This document shows positions 8,244 to 15,271 of a DNA stretch of 64,000 nucleotides, piece by piece (positions within the stretch are counted from its first letter, which is position 1; the number at the start of each line of letters is the position of its first letter). The stretch lies in assembly GCA_021371965.1 (NCBI GenBank), contig JAJFVE010000019.1, positions 42,737-106,736 on the forward strand, read 5' to 3'. This DNA comes from Planctomycetaceae bacterium (GTDB taxonomy: Bacteria > Planctomycetota > Phycisphaerae > SM23-33). The position numbers and the translations under genes were made by a program. The notes beneath the pieces are model-generated. The model saw nothing but the letters and a program-made list of their open reading frames with translations, was not told the origin of the DNA and did no database searches.

Positions 8244-8337
8244 GGAAAGTCGCGGCGGTATGATACCCGGGCCAACTGTTTATCAACGCCTGCAAAACGG
8301 CATTGATGAACACTTGGTGCCTCCGCCGCGACTTTCC
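8244..8337. repeat. Nested inverted repeat (long hairpin) upstream of the pterin enzyme gene
   Basis: Outer arms 8244-8258 and 8323-8337 are perfectly complementary over 15 bases. Inside them, 8277-8290 and 8299-8312 are complementary at 12 of 14 positions around an 8-base centre. The whole 94-base element can fold as one long hairpin. It lies in the gap between the divergent genes at 8169 and 8383. No T-tract follows, so it is not a plain terminator. Confidence 0.75.
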
Positions 8338-8382
8338 CCCCGGAAACCCGGCTGCACGACCGCGCTAGAATGGGACAGTAAT

Positions 8383-8784
8383 ATGGCGATATACGAAATC
8401 AGCGTCGATCATGCCTTCACGGCCTCGCATGCGGTATTGATGCCCAACGGGCAGATGGAGAAACCGCATCGCCATGACTGGATGGTGATGGTTTCTTTTC
8501 GCGCCGGGCAAGTCGACGCCCGCAGCGGCATGGTTGCCGACTTCCTGGTCGTCAAGAGCGCCCTGGATCAGGTGTGCGGCCTGATGGACGCAATGGATCT
8601 CAACTCGCTGGGGCTGCTGGGCGGCGACATTCCCACAGCCGAGCGCGTCGCGCGATTCATCGCCGAGGAAATCTTGCGCCGCCATGGCCTGGAACATTCG
8701 CTTTATTGCGTGCAGGTGACCGAGGCGGTCGGCTGCCGGGCGGCATTTTATCCGTGGCTTGACGAGCCTCCGTGCCGATCTTAG
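8383..8784 (+). CDS. 6-pyruvoyl-tetrahydropterin synthase family protein, PTPS-III-like
   Basis: 133 residues, tunnel-fold family. Zn-binding histidines are visible in FTASHAV and in the H-R-H of MEKPHRHDW. Catalytic-site residues sit around GMVADFLVVKSALDQV and the late QVTEAVGCRAAFY segment. The usual catalytic Cys (CxxxHGH of QueD/PTPS) is absent; the segment reads ExxHxH, as in PTPS-III enzymes reported to bypass FolB in folate synthesis. A folate role is therefore an inference; a divergent queuosine enzyme remains possible. The ATG at 8383 is chosen from homology; TAGAAT (8365-8370) is a possible -10 with a very short leader. Confidence 0.8.
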   Translation: MAIYEISVDHAFTASHAVLMPNGQMEKPHRHDWMVMVSFRAGQVDARSGMVADFLVVKSALDQVCGLMDAMDLNSLGLLGGDIPTAERVARFIAEEILRRHGLEHSLYCVQVTEAVGCRAAFYPWLDEPPCRS

Positions 8785-8787
8785 GAT
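8782..8787 (+). promoter_or_regulatory. Candidate leaderless -10 box for mcsA
   Basis: TAGGAT, overlapping the stop codon of the preceding gene, stands 6 bases before the mcsA ATG. The AGGATGGA sequence could equally act as a weak Shine-Dalgarno, so the two readings compete. Confidence 0.3.
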
Positions 8788-8793
8788 GGAAGC

Positions 8794-9279
8794 ATGAAGG
8801 GCAAATGCGAAAAATGCGATCGCCCCGCGACGGTCCATATGACCGAGATCATCGGCGGCGAGAAGATCGAGAAGCACCTCTGTGAGCAGTGCGCGATGAC
8901 GGCCGGGATCACCATCAAGGCTAACGTGCCTATCAGCCAGATGCTCGAGGACTTCGTGCTGGCCACGTCTAACGCCCCGGAAGAATCGCCGCTGGCATGC
9001 GACTGCTGCGGGATCACCTTCAGCGAGTTCCGCTCCAAGGGCCTGCTGGGCTGCCCCAACGACTATGACGCCCTGGAGAGCCAACTGCTGCCCATCGTCC
9101 GCCGGGCCCAGGAAAACGCCGAACAGCACGTCGGCAAAGTTCCCTGCCGCGCCGGCGACGACCAGGTGAGGCAGACTAACATCCTGAGGCTCCGCTCGCA
9201 GCTCCGCGACGCTGTGGCGACCGAGAACTACGAACTGGCCGCGCGCCTGCGCGACCAGATCAAAGAGGTGGAACCGTGA
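8794..9279 (+). CDS. mcsA: McsA, activator of protein-arginine kinase
   Basis: 161 residues. CxxC pairs at C5/C8 and C30/C33, then a second Zn module (CDCCGITFSEFRSKGLLGCP), followed by a UVR motif at the C-terminus (SQLRDAVATENYELAARLRD). McsA binds and activates the McsB kinase, which marks proteins with phospho-arginine for ClpC-ClpP degradation in Firmicutes. The gene overlaps mcsB by four bases (GTGA), which implies translational coupling. No ctsR or clpC lies beside it, unlike the Bacillus operon. Confidence 0.92.
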   Translation: MKGKCEKCDRPATVHMTEIIGGEKIEKHLCEQCAMTAGITIKANVPISQMLEDFVLATSNAPEESPLACDCCGITFSEFRSKGLLGCPNDYDALESQLLPIVRRAQENAEQHVGKVPCRAGDDQVRQTNILRLRSQLRDAVATENYELAARLRDQIKEVEP

Positions 9280-10328
9280 CGCTGGCGGACCTGACACGAC
9301 AGGCCGGCGAATGGCTCCGCGGCGCCGGGGCGATGCACGACGTGGTCATCTCGTCGCGCACACGCCTGGCGCGCAACCTGGCGGGCATGCCCTTCCTGTC
9401 GCGCTGCTCACCCGCCCAGCAGCACGAGCTCGAACAGCGCCTGCGCCGCGAAGTGCTCGAGGCCGCCTTGGCGCGAGAAATGTTCTACGTGGACGTAGCC
9501 GCCGCCGGACCGCTCGACCGCCAGCTGCTCGTCGAACGCCACCTGATCTCGCGCCAGCACGGCGCCGCCGAGCACCCGCGCGGCGTAGCGGTCAGCTCGG
9601 GCGAGACCATCTCGATCATGGTCAACGAGGAAGACCACCTGCGCCTGCAGGTGCTGCGAAGCGGCTTTGAGCTCGACGAGGCGTTCGCCGAGATCAACCG
9701 CATCGACGACCGGCTCGAAAGCCGCCTGAGCTTCGCCTTCCACAGCCGCTACGGCTACCTCACCGCCTGCCCGACGAACGTCGGCACGGGGCTGCGCGTC
9801 AGCGTCATGCTGCACCTGCCGGCCCTGAAGCTCACCAACACCATCGAGAAAGTCTTCCACGCCGCGCAAGATCTGCACATGGCCATCCGCGGGCTCTACG
9901 GCGAAGGCACCGAGGCCATGGGCGACTTCTTCCAGCTCTCCAACCAGACCACCCTGGGCAAAACCGAGGGGCAAATCCTCTCGGAGTTTCGCGACCAGAT
10001 CGTGCCCGCCATCGTCGAGTACGAGCGCAAGGCCCGCGAGGGGCTCGTGCGCCAGCAGCTCGTGGCGGCCGACGACCGGATCTTCCGCAGCCTCGCCCTG
10101 CTGCGCAGCGCCATGCTCATCTCCAGCGAAGAGACCATGTATCTGCTCTCGCTGGTGCGGCTGGGGATCAATCTCGGGCGCGTCCGCGACGTCGACATCA
10201 AGACCGTCAACGAGCTGTTCCTGCTGACGCAGCCGGCGCACCTGCAGAAGATCCACAACCGCGAGATGGACGCCAACGAACGCGCCGCCTGCCGCGCGAC
10301 GTACATCCGCCAGCGCCTGGCGCCCTGA
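9276..10328 (+). CDS. mcsB: Protein-arginine kinase McsB
   Basis: 350 residues, phosphagen (ATP:guanido) kinase fold. Visible signatures are SSRTRLARNLAGMPF near the N-terminus, the active-site NEEDHLRLQ, and the catalytic Cys loop CPTNVGTGLRVSVMLHLP. ATP-contacting arginines are distributed as in the family (FHSRYGYL, GLYGEGTEAMGDFFQLSN). It phosphorylates arginine residues in proteins. The GTG start at 9276 overlaps the mcsA stop codon. A heptamer-type inverted repeat fills the gap to the convergent bioD gene. Confidence 0.94.
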   Translation: MTLADLTRQAGEWLRGAGAMHDVVISSRTRLARNLAGMPFLSRCSPAQQHELEQRLRREVLEAALAREMFYVDVAAAGPLDRQLLVERHLISRQHGAAEHPRGVAVSSGETISIMVNEEDHLRLQVLRSGFELDEAFAEINRIDDRLESRLSFAFHSRYGYLTACPTNVGTGLRVSVMLHLPALKLTNTIEKVFHAAQDLHMAIRGLYGEGTEAMGDFFQLSNQTTLGKTEGQILSEFRDQIVPAIVEYERKAREGLVRQQLVAADDRIFRSLALLRSAMLISSEETMYLLSLVRLGINLGRVRDVDIKTVNELFLLTQPAHLQKIHNREMDANERAACRATYIRQRLAP

Positions 10329-10332
10329 CGGC

Positions 10333-10454
10333 ATTTCGATTTCCAATTTCCGATTTGGAATTTCCAATTGAAGAACAGGCGATGCCATCGGATAGCCCGA
10401 TACTGGGCGGATCCCGTTGTTCAATTGGAAATTGAAAATCGGAAATTGGAAATG
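10333..10454. repeat. Heptamer-type inverted repeat between mcsB and bioD
   Basis: The left arm (10333-10376) is a run of 7-mers of the ATTTCCA/ATTTCCG type. The right arm (10418-10454) is an inverted run of AATTGGA-type 7-mers; GAAGAAC/GTTCAATT-like ends border the 41-base spacer. The element occupies the convergent gap from 5 bases after the mcsB stop to 3 bases before the bioD stop. The same unit family is at 58078-58184. Confidence 0.85.
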
Positions 10455-10456
10455 GA

Positions 10457-11227
10457 TCACAGCCCCGCGATCTGCGCCCAGGGCACCTGAGCAATGGTGG
10501 CCTCGGCCGCTGCGGCGATCGTGGCCTTTTCCACATCGTTATCAGGTTCGTCGGTCACCAAGACGATGCGGTCCACCTTACCGCGCTGGGCGATCTGGGC
10601 AGGATTGGCGGCTATCGAAGGATCGAACGGGGCGTTGTCGCCGGGGAAGCGGTTGATGACCACGGCCGCGATGTGCAGGCCGGCGCTGCGGGCGGCGTGC
10701 AGCGTCAGCAGCGTGTGGTTGATTGTCCCCAGGCCCGGCCGCGCCACGAGCACCAGCGGCAGGCCGATCAGTTTGGCGAAGTGGATCACCCAGAAGTCGT
10801 CGCTGATGGGGCACAGCAGCCCGCCGATGCCTTCGACGACGGCCACCTCTCCGTATTGCGGCAGTCGGCGGTAGGCTTGAAAGATGGCGTCCAGGTCTAC
10901 GCTTTGGCCGAGTCTCTCAGCCGCCACGTTGGGCGCCAGCGGCTGGGCGAACCGCACGGGCGTGATCTGGGCGAGCGACTGAGTCGTATCCGCGCAGGCG
11001 GCGAGGAACTCCGCGTCGGCGCTGATGAGATCGTTGCGGTCGTGGCGGCATCCGCTGGCGGCGGGCTTGAAGACGGCTGCCCGCCGTCCATCCAGGCGCA
11101 GGCGGCGCGCGATCGCCCCGGCGATGAGCGTCTTGCCCACGCCGGTGTCGGTGCCGACGACCATCAGCCCGCGCAGCCGCGGCAGCGGCGGCCAGGCCGA
11201 CACGTCAAAGTCAAATCCTCGTTCCAT
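10457..11227 (-). CDS. bioD: Dethiobiotin synthetase
   Basis: Closes the ureido ring of dethiobiotin from 7,8-diaminopelargonate, CO2 and ATP. 256 residues with the P-loop MVVGTDTGVGKTLIAGAIA, the KPAASGC segment, the VEGIGGLLCPISDD loop and LVARPGLGTINHTLLTLHAA, all usual in BioD. The ATG at 11227 lies inside the end of bioA (17-base overlap), which indicates translational coupling. A start at the internal Met 22 is possible but would lose the overlap. The remaining biotin genes (bioF, bioB) are not in this window. Confidence 0.93.
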   Translation of the reverse strand: MERGFDFDVSAWPPLPRLRGLMVVGTDTGVGKTLIAGAIARRLRLDGRRAAVFKPAASGCRHDRNDLISADAEFLAACADTTQSLAQITPVRFAQPLAPNVAAERLGQSVDLDAIFQAYRRLPQYGEVAVVEGIGGLLCPISDDFWVIHFAKLIGLPLVLVARPGLGTINHTLLTLHAARSAGLHIAAVVINRFPGDNAPFDPSIAANPAQIAQRGKVDRIVLVTDEPDNDVEKATIAAAAEATIAQVPWAQIAGL

Positions 11228-12563
11228 CGAAGTACTCGCGAATGCTCGTGACGATGCCCGTCAGCAGTTCGTCCAGCGTGGCCAGGTCCATCGCCGGCGC
11301 GGGCATGAGCACGACGACATCGCCCAGCGGCCGCGTCAGCACGCCGTGGTTTCGCGCGTGCATGCAGACCGCCGCCCCCGTCCGCCGCGCGGGGTCGAAC
11401 TCCTGCCGCGTGGCACGGTCCTGCATAAGCTGGATCCCAATCATCATACCCCGCTGGCGAACCTCGGCGACGTGCGGATGGTCGGCCAGCCCCGCCAGGC
11501 GGCGGGCGATCAGGTCTTCCTTGCCGGCCAGCGAATCGAGCAGCCCGCTGGAGTAGATCAGGTCGAAGCTCGCTGCGCCTGCCGCACAGGCCAGTGCATT
11601 GCCGGTGAACGTGTGGCCGTGGAAGAACGTCTTCTCGCCGCCTTCGCTGAAGGCCCCGAAGATTTCCTCTGTGGCCAGCGTGGCTGCCAGTGGGAGATAT
11701 CCACCGCTGAGCCCTTTGCCCAGGCACATCAGGTCGGGCGAGACGTTCTCGTTCTCGCACGCGAACAGCCGCCCGGTGCGGCAGAAGCCAGTGGCGACTT
11801 CGTCGGCGATCAGCAGCACGTCGTGGCGGCGCGTGATCTCTCGCACGCCGGCGAGGAACCCCTCGCCATGCCTGAGCATGCCGCCGGCGCCCTGCATCAG
11901 CGGTTCGACGATCATCGCCGCGTACTCACCCGGCGCGGCGGCGAGCGTCTGCTCGATCTGCTCGAGCACGGCCGCCGTGGCCGACTCGCCCGCCGCGTTC
12001 ACGTACGGGCAGGGCGAAGGCACGAGCGTGGCCTCGAACAGCAGCGGGCGGAAGATCTCGTGGAAGCTGTCGATCCCGCCGACGCTAACAGCCCCGATCG
12101 TGTCGCCGTGGTAGCCGTGCTGAAGGGCCATGAACCGCCGGCGCGGGCGTCCGCGATTGCGCCAGTACTGGAACGCCATCTTCAAAGCGATCTCGACGGC
12201 CGTGGCGCCGCTGTCGCTGTAGAACACGCGGGTCAGGCCCTTGGGTGCACACCGCACGAGGCGCTGAGCCAGCTCCACGCTAGGCGGGCTTGCGTGGCCG
12301 AGCAGCGTCGTGTGCGCGACGCGCCCAAGCTGGCGGGCGATCGCTTCGTCGATCTGCGGCACGCGATGGCCGTGCAGATTGCACCACAGGCTGGAGAAGC
12401 CGTCGATGAACGACCGTCCGACGCTGTCGGTCAGGCGAAAGCCTTCGGCCGCCACGATCATGCGCGCGGGCTCGTCGCCGCTGTCGAGCCAGATATGCCC
12501 CGGCGTGAAGGGGTGCCAGAGGCGCTGCTTGTCGGCGGCGATGAGGTCATCGGGTCTTTTCAT
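11211..12563 (-). CDS. bioA: Adenosylmethionine-8-amino-7-oxononanoate aminotransferase
   Basis: PLP enzyme that makes 7,8-diaminopelargonate for biotin. The 450-residue product shows LWHPFTPG at the N-terminus, YSDSGATAVEIALKMA, the HGYHGDTIGAVS segment, LLIADEVATGFCRTGRLFAC with the PLP Asp, and the Schiff-base Lys in CLGKGLSGGYLPLAAT. The end carries the usual TRPLGDVVVLMPAPAM. The ATG at 12563 is chosen over the upstream in-frame start at 12623 because the protein then matches family length and a TACGAT box lies 6 bases upstream. bioA leads a bioA-bioD operon. Confidence 0.95.
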   Translation of the reverse strand: MKRPDDLIAADKQRLWHPFTPGHIWLDSGDEPARMIVAAEGFRLTDSVGRSFIDGFSSLWCNLHGHRVPQIDEAIARQLGRVAHTTLLGHASPPSVELAQRLVRCAPKGLTRVFYSDSGATAVEIALKMAFQYWRNRGRPRRRFMALQHGYHGDTIGAVSVGGIDSFHEIFRPLLFEATLVPSPCPYVNAAGESATAAVLEQIEQTLAAAPGEYAAMIVEPLMQGAGGMLRHGEGFLAGVREITRRHDVLLIADEVATGFCRTGRLFACENENVSPDLMCLGKGLSGGYLPLAATLATEEIFGAFSEGGEKTFFHGHTFTGNALACAAGAASFDLIYSSGLLDSLAGKEDLIARRLAGLADHPHVAEVRQRGMMIGIQLMQDRATRQEFDPARRTGAAVCMHARNHGVLTRPLGDVVVLMPAPAMDLATLDELLTGIVTSIREYFDGTRI

Positions 12564-12569
12564 GGCCGT

Positions 12570-12575
12570 ATCGTA
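12570..12575 (-). promoter_or_regulatory. Candidate leaderless -10 box for bioA
   Basis: On the minus strand TACGAT stands 6 bases before the bioA ATG, with no Shine-Dalgarno between. This matches the TANNNT spacing at seven other genes here. No BirA-type operator was recognised around it. Confidence 0.35.
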
Positions 12576-12889
12576 CGAAGGCTGCAAATTTCCCGCAAGC
12601 CGATTGGCCCGCGGGGGCGGCAAATCCTAAGGTGCTTGTGCATCGCCTGGAGGGTAGGTGCGTGGCAGAAGGTGGCAGGAGAGTTGTGCCCTTTGAGGAA
12701 CCGGTGCGCAGGGCGGCGGGCTTATTCGTGCGCGGCTCGTCCGGCTCACGCCCTGCGCCAGCGGAGGGCATACAGACAGCATGAATGAAACTCCGTAGTG
12801 GCTGTCACGACGGAGCGTTTTTAGTCGGCGCCGCCCGCCTCGTCGCAGGCGCGGCGGCGTTCTGCGCCATGAGTGCCCTGCCAAAGAGG
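12576..12889. other. Gene-free stretch between divergent bioA and the PEP-CTERM gene
   Basis: About 310 bases with no convincing open frame, tandem repeat or inverted repeat. It must hold the start signals for the PEP-CTERM gene, but I see no clear -35/-10 pair. A GGAGGAGGAG ribosome-binding site at about 12891-12900 directly precedes the gene. Confidence 0.5.
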
Positions 12890-12903
12890 CGGAGGAGGAG
12901 ACA

Positions 12904-13593
12904 ATGAAGATGATGAGACCTCAGAGAATACTGCAGCCCCTTGCTACTATGGCGTTTCTTCTGATGCTGGTGGCGGCATCTACGGTGGCGTCGGGCGAGA
13001 TCATCGGCGGCGTGGACCTGCCGCAGGGCTACGTATCCTTTGCAGACGAGGTGGTTGCCTACGTGCCTGGGGCCGGCATCGACGCACCGGACGTGCGGTG
13101 GCAGAACCCTAACGACGCGCTGGGGACGCCGAACTACACCCCCCCGCTGCCCGGGGCTACCGAGCACAATACGGGGCAGTTCGCCTCGCTGGGCAACGGG
13201 GGGAGCCTGACGCTGGAGTTCACGGACAATTTCCTCTCCGGATGCGGCACCAGTTGCTACGACCTGTGGGTCTTCGAGGTCGGCCCGGTCGTCGAGGGGA
13301 TGTCCGTCGAGATCAGCAAGGACGGCGTAACGTGGTACTCCGTCGGAAGCATCGGCGGCGCGACGGCAGGGGTTGACATTGACGCCTACGGATTCTCACA
13401 CGGCGACCGTTTTTACTACGTCCGCCTGACGGACGACCCGAACCAGTGGCCGCAGACGGACCACTACGGCAAATGGTCCGGGGCCGACATCGACGCCGTG
13501 GCGGCGATCCACGCCCCCGAGCCGATGACGCTGCTGCTGACGCTCATGGGCGTGCCATACCTGATGATCCGGCGGCGCCAGCGCTCGGCCTAG
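12904..13593 (+). CDS. Exported protein with PEP-CTERM sorting signal
   Basis: 229 residues. A signal peptide (MAFLLMLVAASTVASG) leads into a globular domain with an FxDNFL strand, a disulfide-capable pair in SGCGTSCYDLW, and SVEISKDGVTWYSVGS-type beta-sandwich segments. The C-terminus has PEP (APEPMTLL), a hydrophobic helix and a basic tail (MIRRRQRS), the exosortase-dependent PEP-CTERM arrangement. The domain resembles cell-surface beta-sandwich proteins, with no assigned function. A strong GGAGGAGGAG precedes the ATG. No exosortase gene lies in the window. Confidence 0.8.
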   Translation: MKMMRPQRILQPLATMAFLLMLVAASTVASGEIIGGVDLPQGYVSFADEVVAYVPGAGIDAPDVRWQNPNDALGTPNYTPPLPGATEHNTGQFASLGNGGSLTLEFTDNFLSGCGTSCYDLWVFEVGPVVEGMSVEISKDGVTWYSVGSIGGATAGVDIDAYGFSHGDRFYYVRLTDDPNQWPQTDHYGKWSGADIDAVAAIHAPEPMTLLLTLMGVPYLMIRRRQRSA

Positions 13594-13604
13594 AGATGAT
13601 GGAC

Positions 13605-13707
13605 GGTCGCCATCGCGACCGATCCTCCGCCAAGGGTGTCCCTGACGCTTGAAGATCCTGAGAGCGTGGGCGAGACGCCCACGTCACGCGCGGACGAGAC
13701 GTCCGCG
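13605..13707. repeat. Cluster of short palindromic hairpins
   Basis: Three hairpins in about 100 bases: GGTCGC-CATC-GCGACC (13605-13620), GTGGGCGAGACGCCCAC (within 13665-13683) and GCGGACGAGACGTCCGC (within 13689-13707). The last two share the GAGAC loop and belong to the same family as 48198-48319 and 56715-56743. They lie between the convergent PEP-CTERM and hydrolase genes, with no T-tract. Confidence 0.75.
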
Positions 13708-13737
13708 ACACGGGCGATTCCTCACGGCGCTGTCGCG

Positions 13738-14634
13738 TCACGACCCGCCGGGGGCGACGGGAAGCCATTGATCCGGGCGGACCACATGTGGCTGCGGAGG
13801 CGCAGGCGGCGCTGGCATCTCGGCCGGCGAAGCGGCCGGTAGCGAGGGGCTGGCCGCTTGTGCCGGGGGCGCGCTGGGCGAACTCATGATCCAGGACGCT
13901 GGAACCTCGGCTACGAAACCCGGGCTCGTGGCCGCGAAGTGCGCGCTGCCGCCGGAGGTCACCGTGTGCTGCGCCAATCGCGCATAGGCGCCGAGGCTCT
14001 CGGTCGAGGCGTTCTCCGAGTCGGGCGAATGGAATCCGCTACGTCCGGCTGAGGCTCCGTGGCCGCCGTCAAGGTTGCCCAGGATGGCGGTCCCCACCCC
14101 CAGCAGCGCGACGTCATCGGGATTGTAGCAGTTCAGGATCCCGCTGCGGCACATGCCCAGGGCCTTGGTCAGGTCGTATCCGGAGGAGATGCTCGCCGAG
14201 AGCAGCACCAGGCCGTCGATGGGCTGCCCCTGGCGATTCGATGCCAGCGACTCGGCCACGAACACCGCCAGCGCCCCGCCGGCGCTGTGCCCGATAATAT
14301 GCACGGGGCGGCCGGGGTAGGCCTTCTGATACGCCGCGACCGCATCGGCGATGGCCGAGGCGCTGACCCGCGCGCCCAGGAAGTCGACCTGGTTGAGCAC
14401 CACGCCCGCAATGGGGATGGGCTTGCCCCAAGGCTGGACAACCACCGCGCGATCGACCCCGGCGTCGATCAGCCCGCGGCGAATGTCGGATGACAGCCCG
14501 TCGGGCCCCTGAACGCCCGGCAGGACCACGATCAACCCGCGTTCCGCGCCCGCCTGCCGCGTGTAGTCGGCGCAGCCCCCCACAACCACCGCCGCCAGCA
14601 CCGCCGCAACGATCGACATCCTATGGCCGCTCAT
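13738..14634 (-). CDS. Lipoprotein serine hydrolase (alpha/beta fold), paralogue of 20440-21219
   Basis: 298 residues from the ATG at 14634. A lipobox (VVVGGC) predicts lipid anchoring after signal peptidase II. The nucleophile elbow is GHSAGGAL, preceded by VVLPGVQGPDG. A conserved tail segment reads CYNPDDVALLGVGTAI followed by LDGGHGASAGRSGF, whose His could complete the triad. The last 60 residues are Pro/Ala-rich and low complexity. The substrate is unknown. Upstream in-frame codons to 14856 would place the lipobox too far from the N-terminus. A close paralogue lies 6 kb away on the other strand. Confidence 0.78.
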   Translation of the reverse strand: MSGHRMSIVAAVLAAVVVGGCADYTRQAGAERGLIVVLPGVQGPDGLSSDIRRGLIDAGVDRAVVVQPWGKPIPIAGVVLNQVDFLGARVSASAIADAVAAYQKAYPGRPVHIIGHSAGGALAVFVAESLASNRQGQPIDGLVLLSASISSGYDLTKALGMCRSGILNCYNPDDVALLGVGTAILGNLDGGHGASAGRSGFHSPDSENASTESLGAYARLAQHTVTSGGSAHFAATSPGFVAEVPASWIMSSPSAPPAQAASPSLPAASPAEMPAPPAPPQPHVVRPDQWLPVAPGGS

Positions 14635-14815
14635 CGCCCGCCCCCCTTTTCGTAAGGGAGAAACGCGCCGGAGCCGCCAAATGAAGAGGCAATTCGTTTT
14701 GAATAACTTCTCATTTAGTGCCGCCTGCGGCGTGGCAACGCGCTCTTCCTCAGAGCGCCCGGGCCGCGCCTCTTCCCTCGGTAATGGATCGTTTCCTTCC
14801 GCCCCCATCTGCTGC

Positions 14816-14843
14816 TTGACTTGGGGTTGGACAATGATATCAT
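14816..14843 (+). promoter_or_regulatory. Sigma-70-like promoter for the LysM lipoprotein
   Basis: TTGACT (14816-14821), a 16-base spacer, then TATCAT (14838-14843), about 50 bases before the ATG. It is the best -35/-10 pair in this divergent gap. Confidence 0.55.
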
Positions 14844-14892
14844 CCCTGCGGGGCAAAAATGATCTTTTCCCCTTCCCGGAAGGAAATATCCG

Positions 14893-15255
14893 ATGAAATA
14901 TCTCCTGCTTGTCTTAACCGTGGCGGCATTCGTGGCCGCCGGATGCAACCAGAACAAGGCGCCCGAACAGACGGAATTGAACCAGGCGCAGCCGCGATCG
15001 CTCGAGTCGGTGCAGCCGTACACGCCTCGCTATCGCGGCGCCGACGAAGTCGCGCCGGCGCCCGACGCGCCCAAGCCCCAGCCCGTGCTGCCCAAGTACA
15101 TCAACTACACCGTCCAGCGGGGCGACACCTTCTGGTCGATCGCCCAGCGCACGCTCGGGCAGGGCAATCGCTGGAAAGAAATCGAACAGGCCAATCCCGG
15201 CGTGACGGCATCATCCCTCAAGGCCGGGCAGGTCGTCAAGATCCCCTCCAGGTAG
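14893..15255 (+). CDS. LysM-domain lipoprotein
   Basis: 120 residues. The N-terminus is a lipoprotein signal with lipobox VAAGC. A Pro-rich linker (residues 25-70) leads to a single C-terminal LysM domain (YTVQRGDTFWSIAQRTLGQG, then NRWKEIEQANPGV and LKAGQVVKIPS). LysM binds N-acetylglucosamine polymers such as peptidoglycan, so a role anchoring at the cell wall is likely. AAGGAA precedes the ATG. It is followed 16 bases later by recG, which may be co-transcribed. Confidence 0.85.
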   Translation: MKYLLLVLTVAAFVAAGCNQNKAPEQTELNQAQPRSLESVQPYTPRYRGADEVAPAPDAPKPQPVLPKYINYTVQRGDTFWSIAQRTLGQGNRWKEIEQANPGVTASSLKAGQVVKIPSR

Positions 15256-15271
15256 CGCAAGCGAGGGCGGC

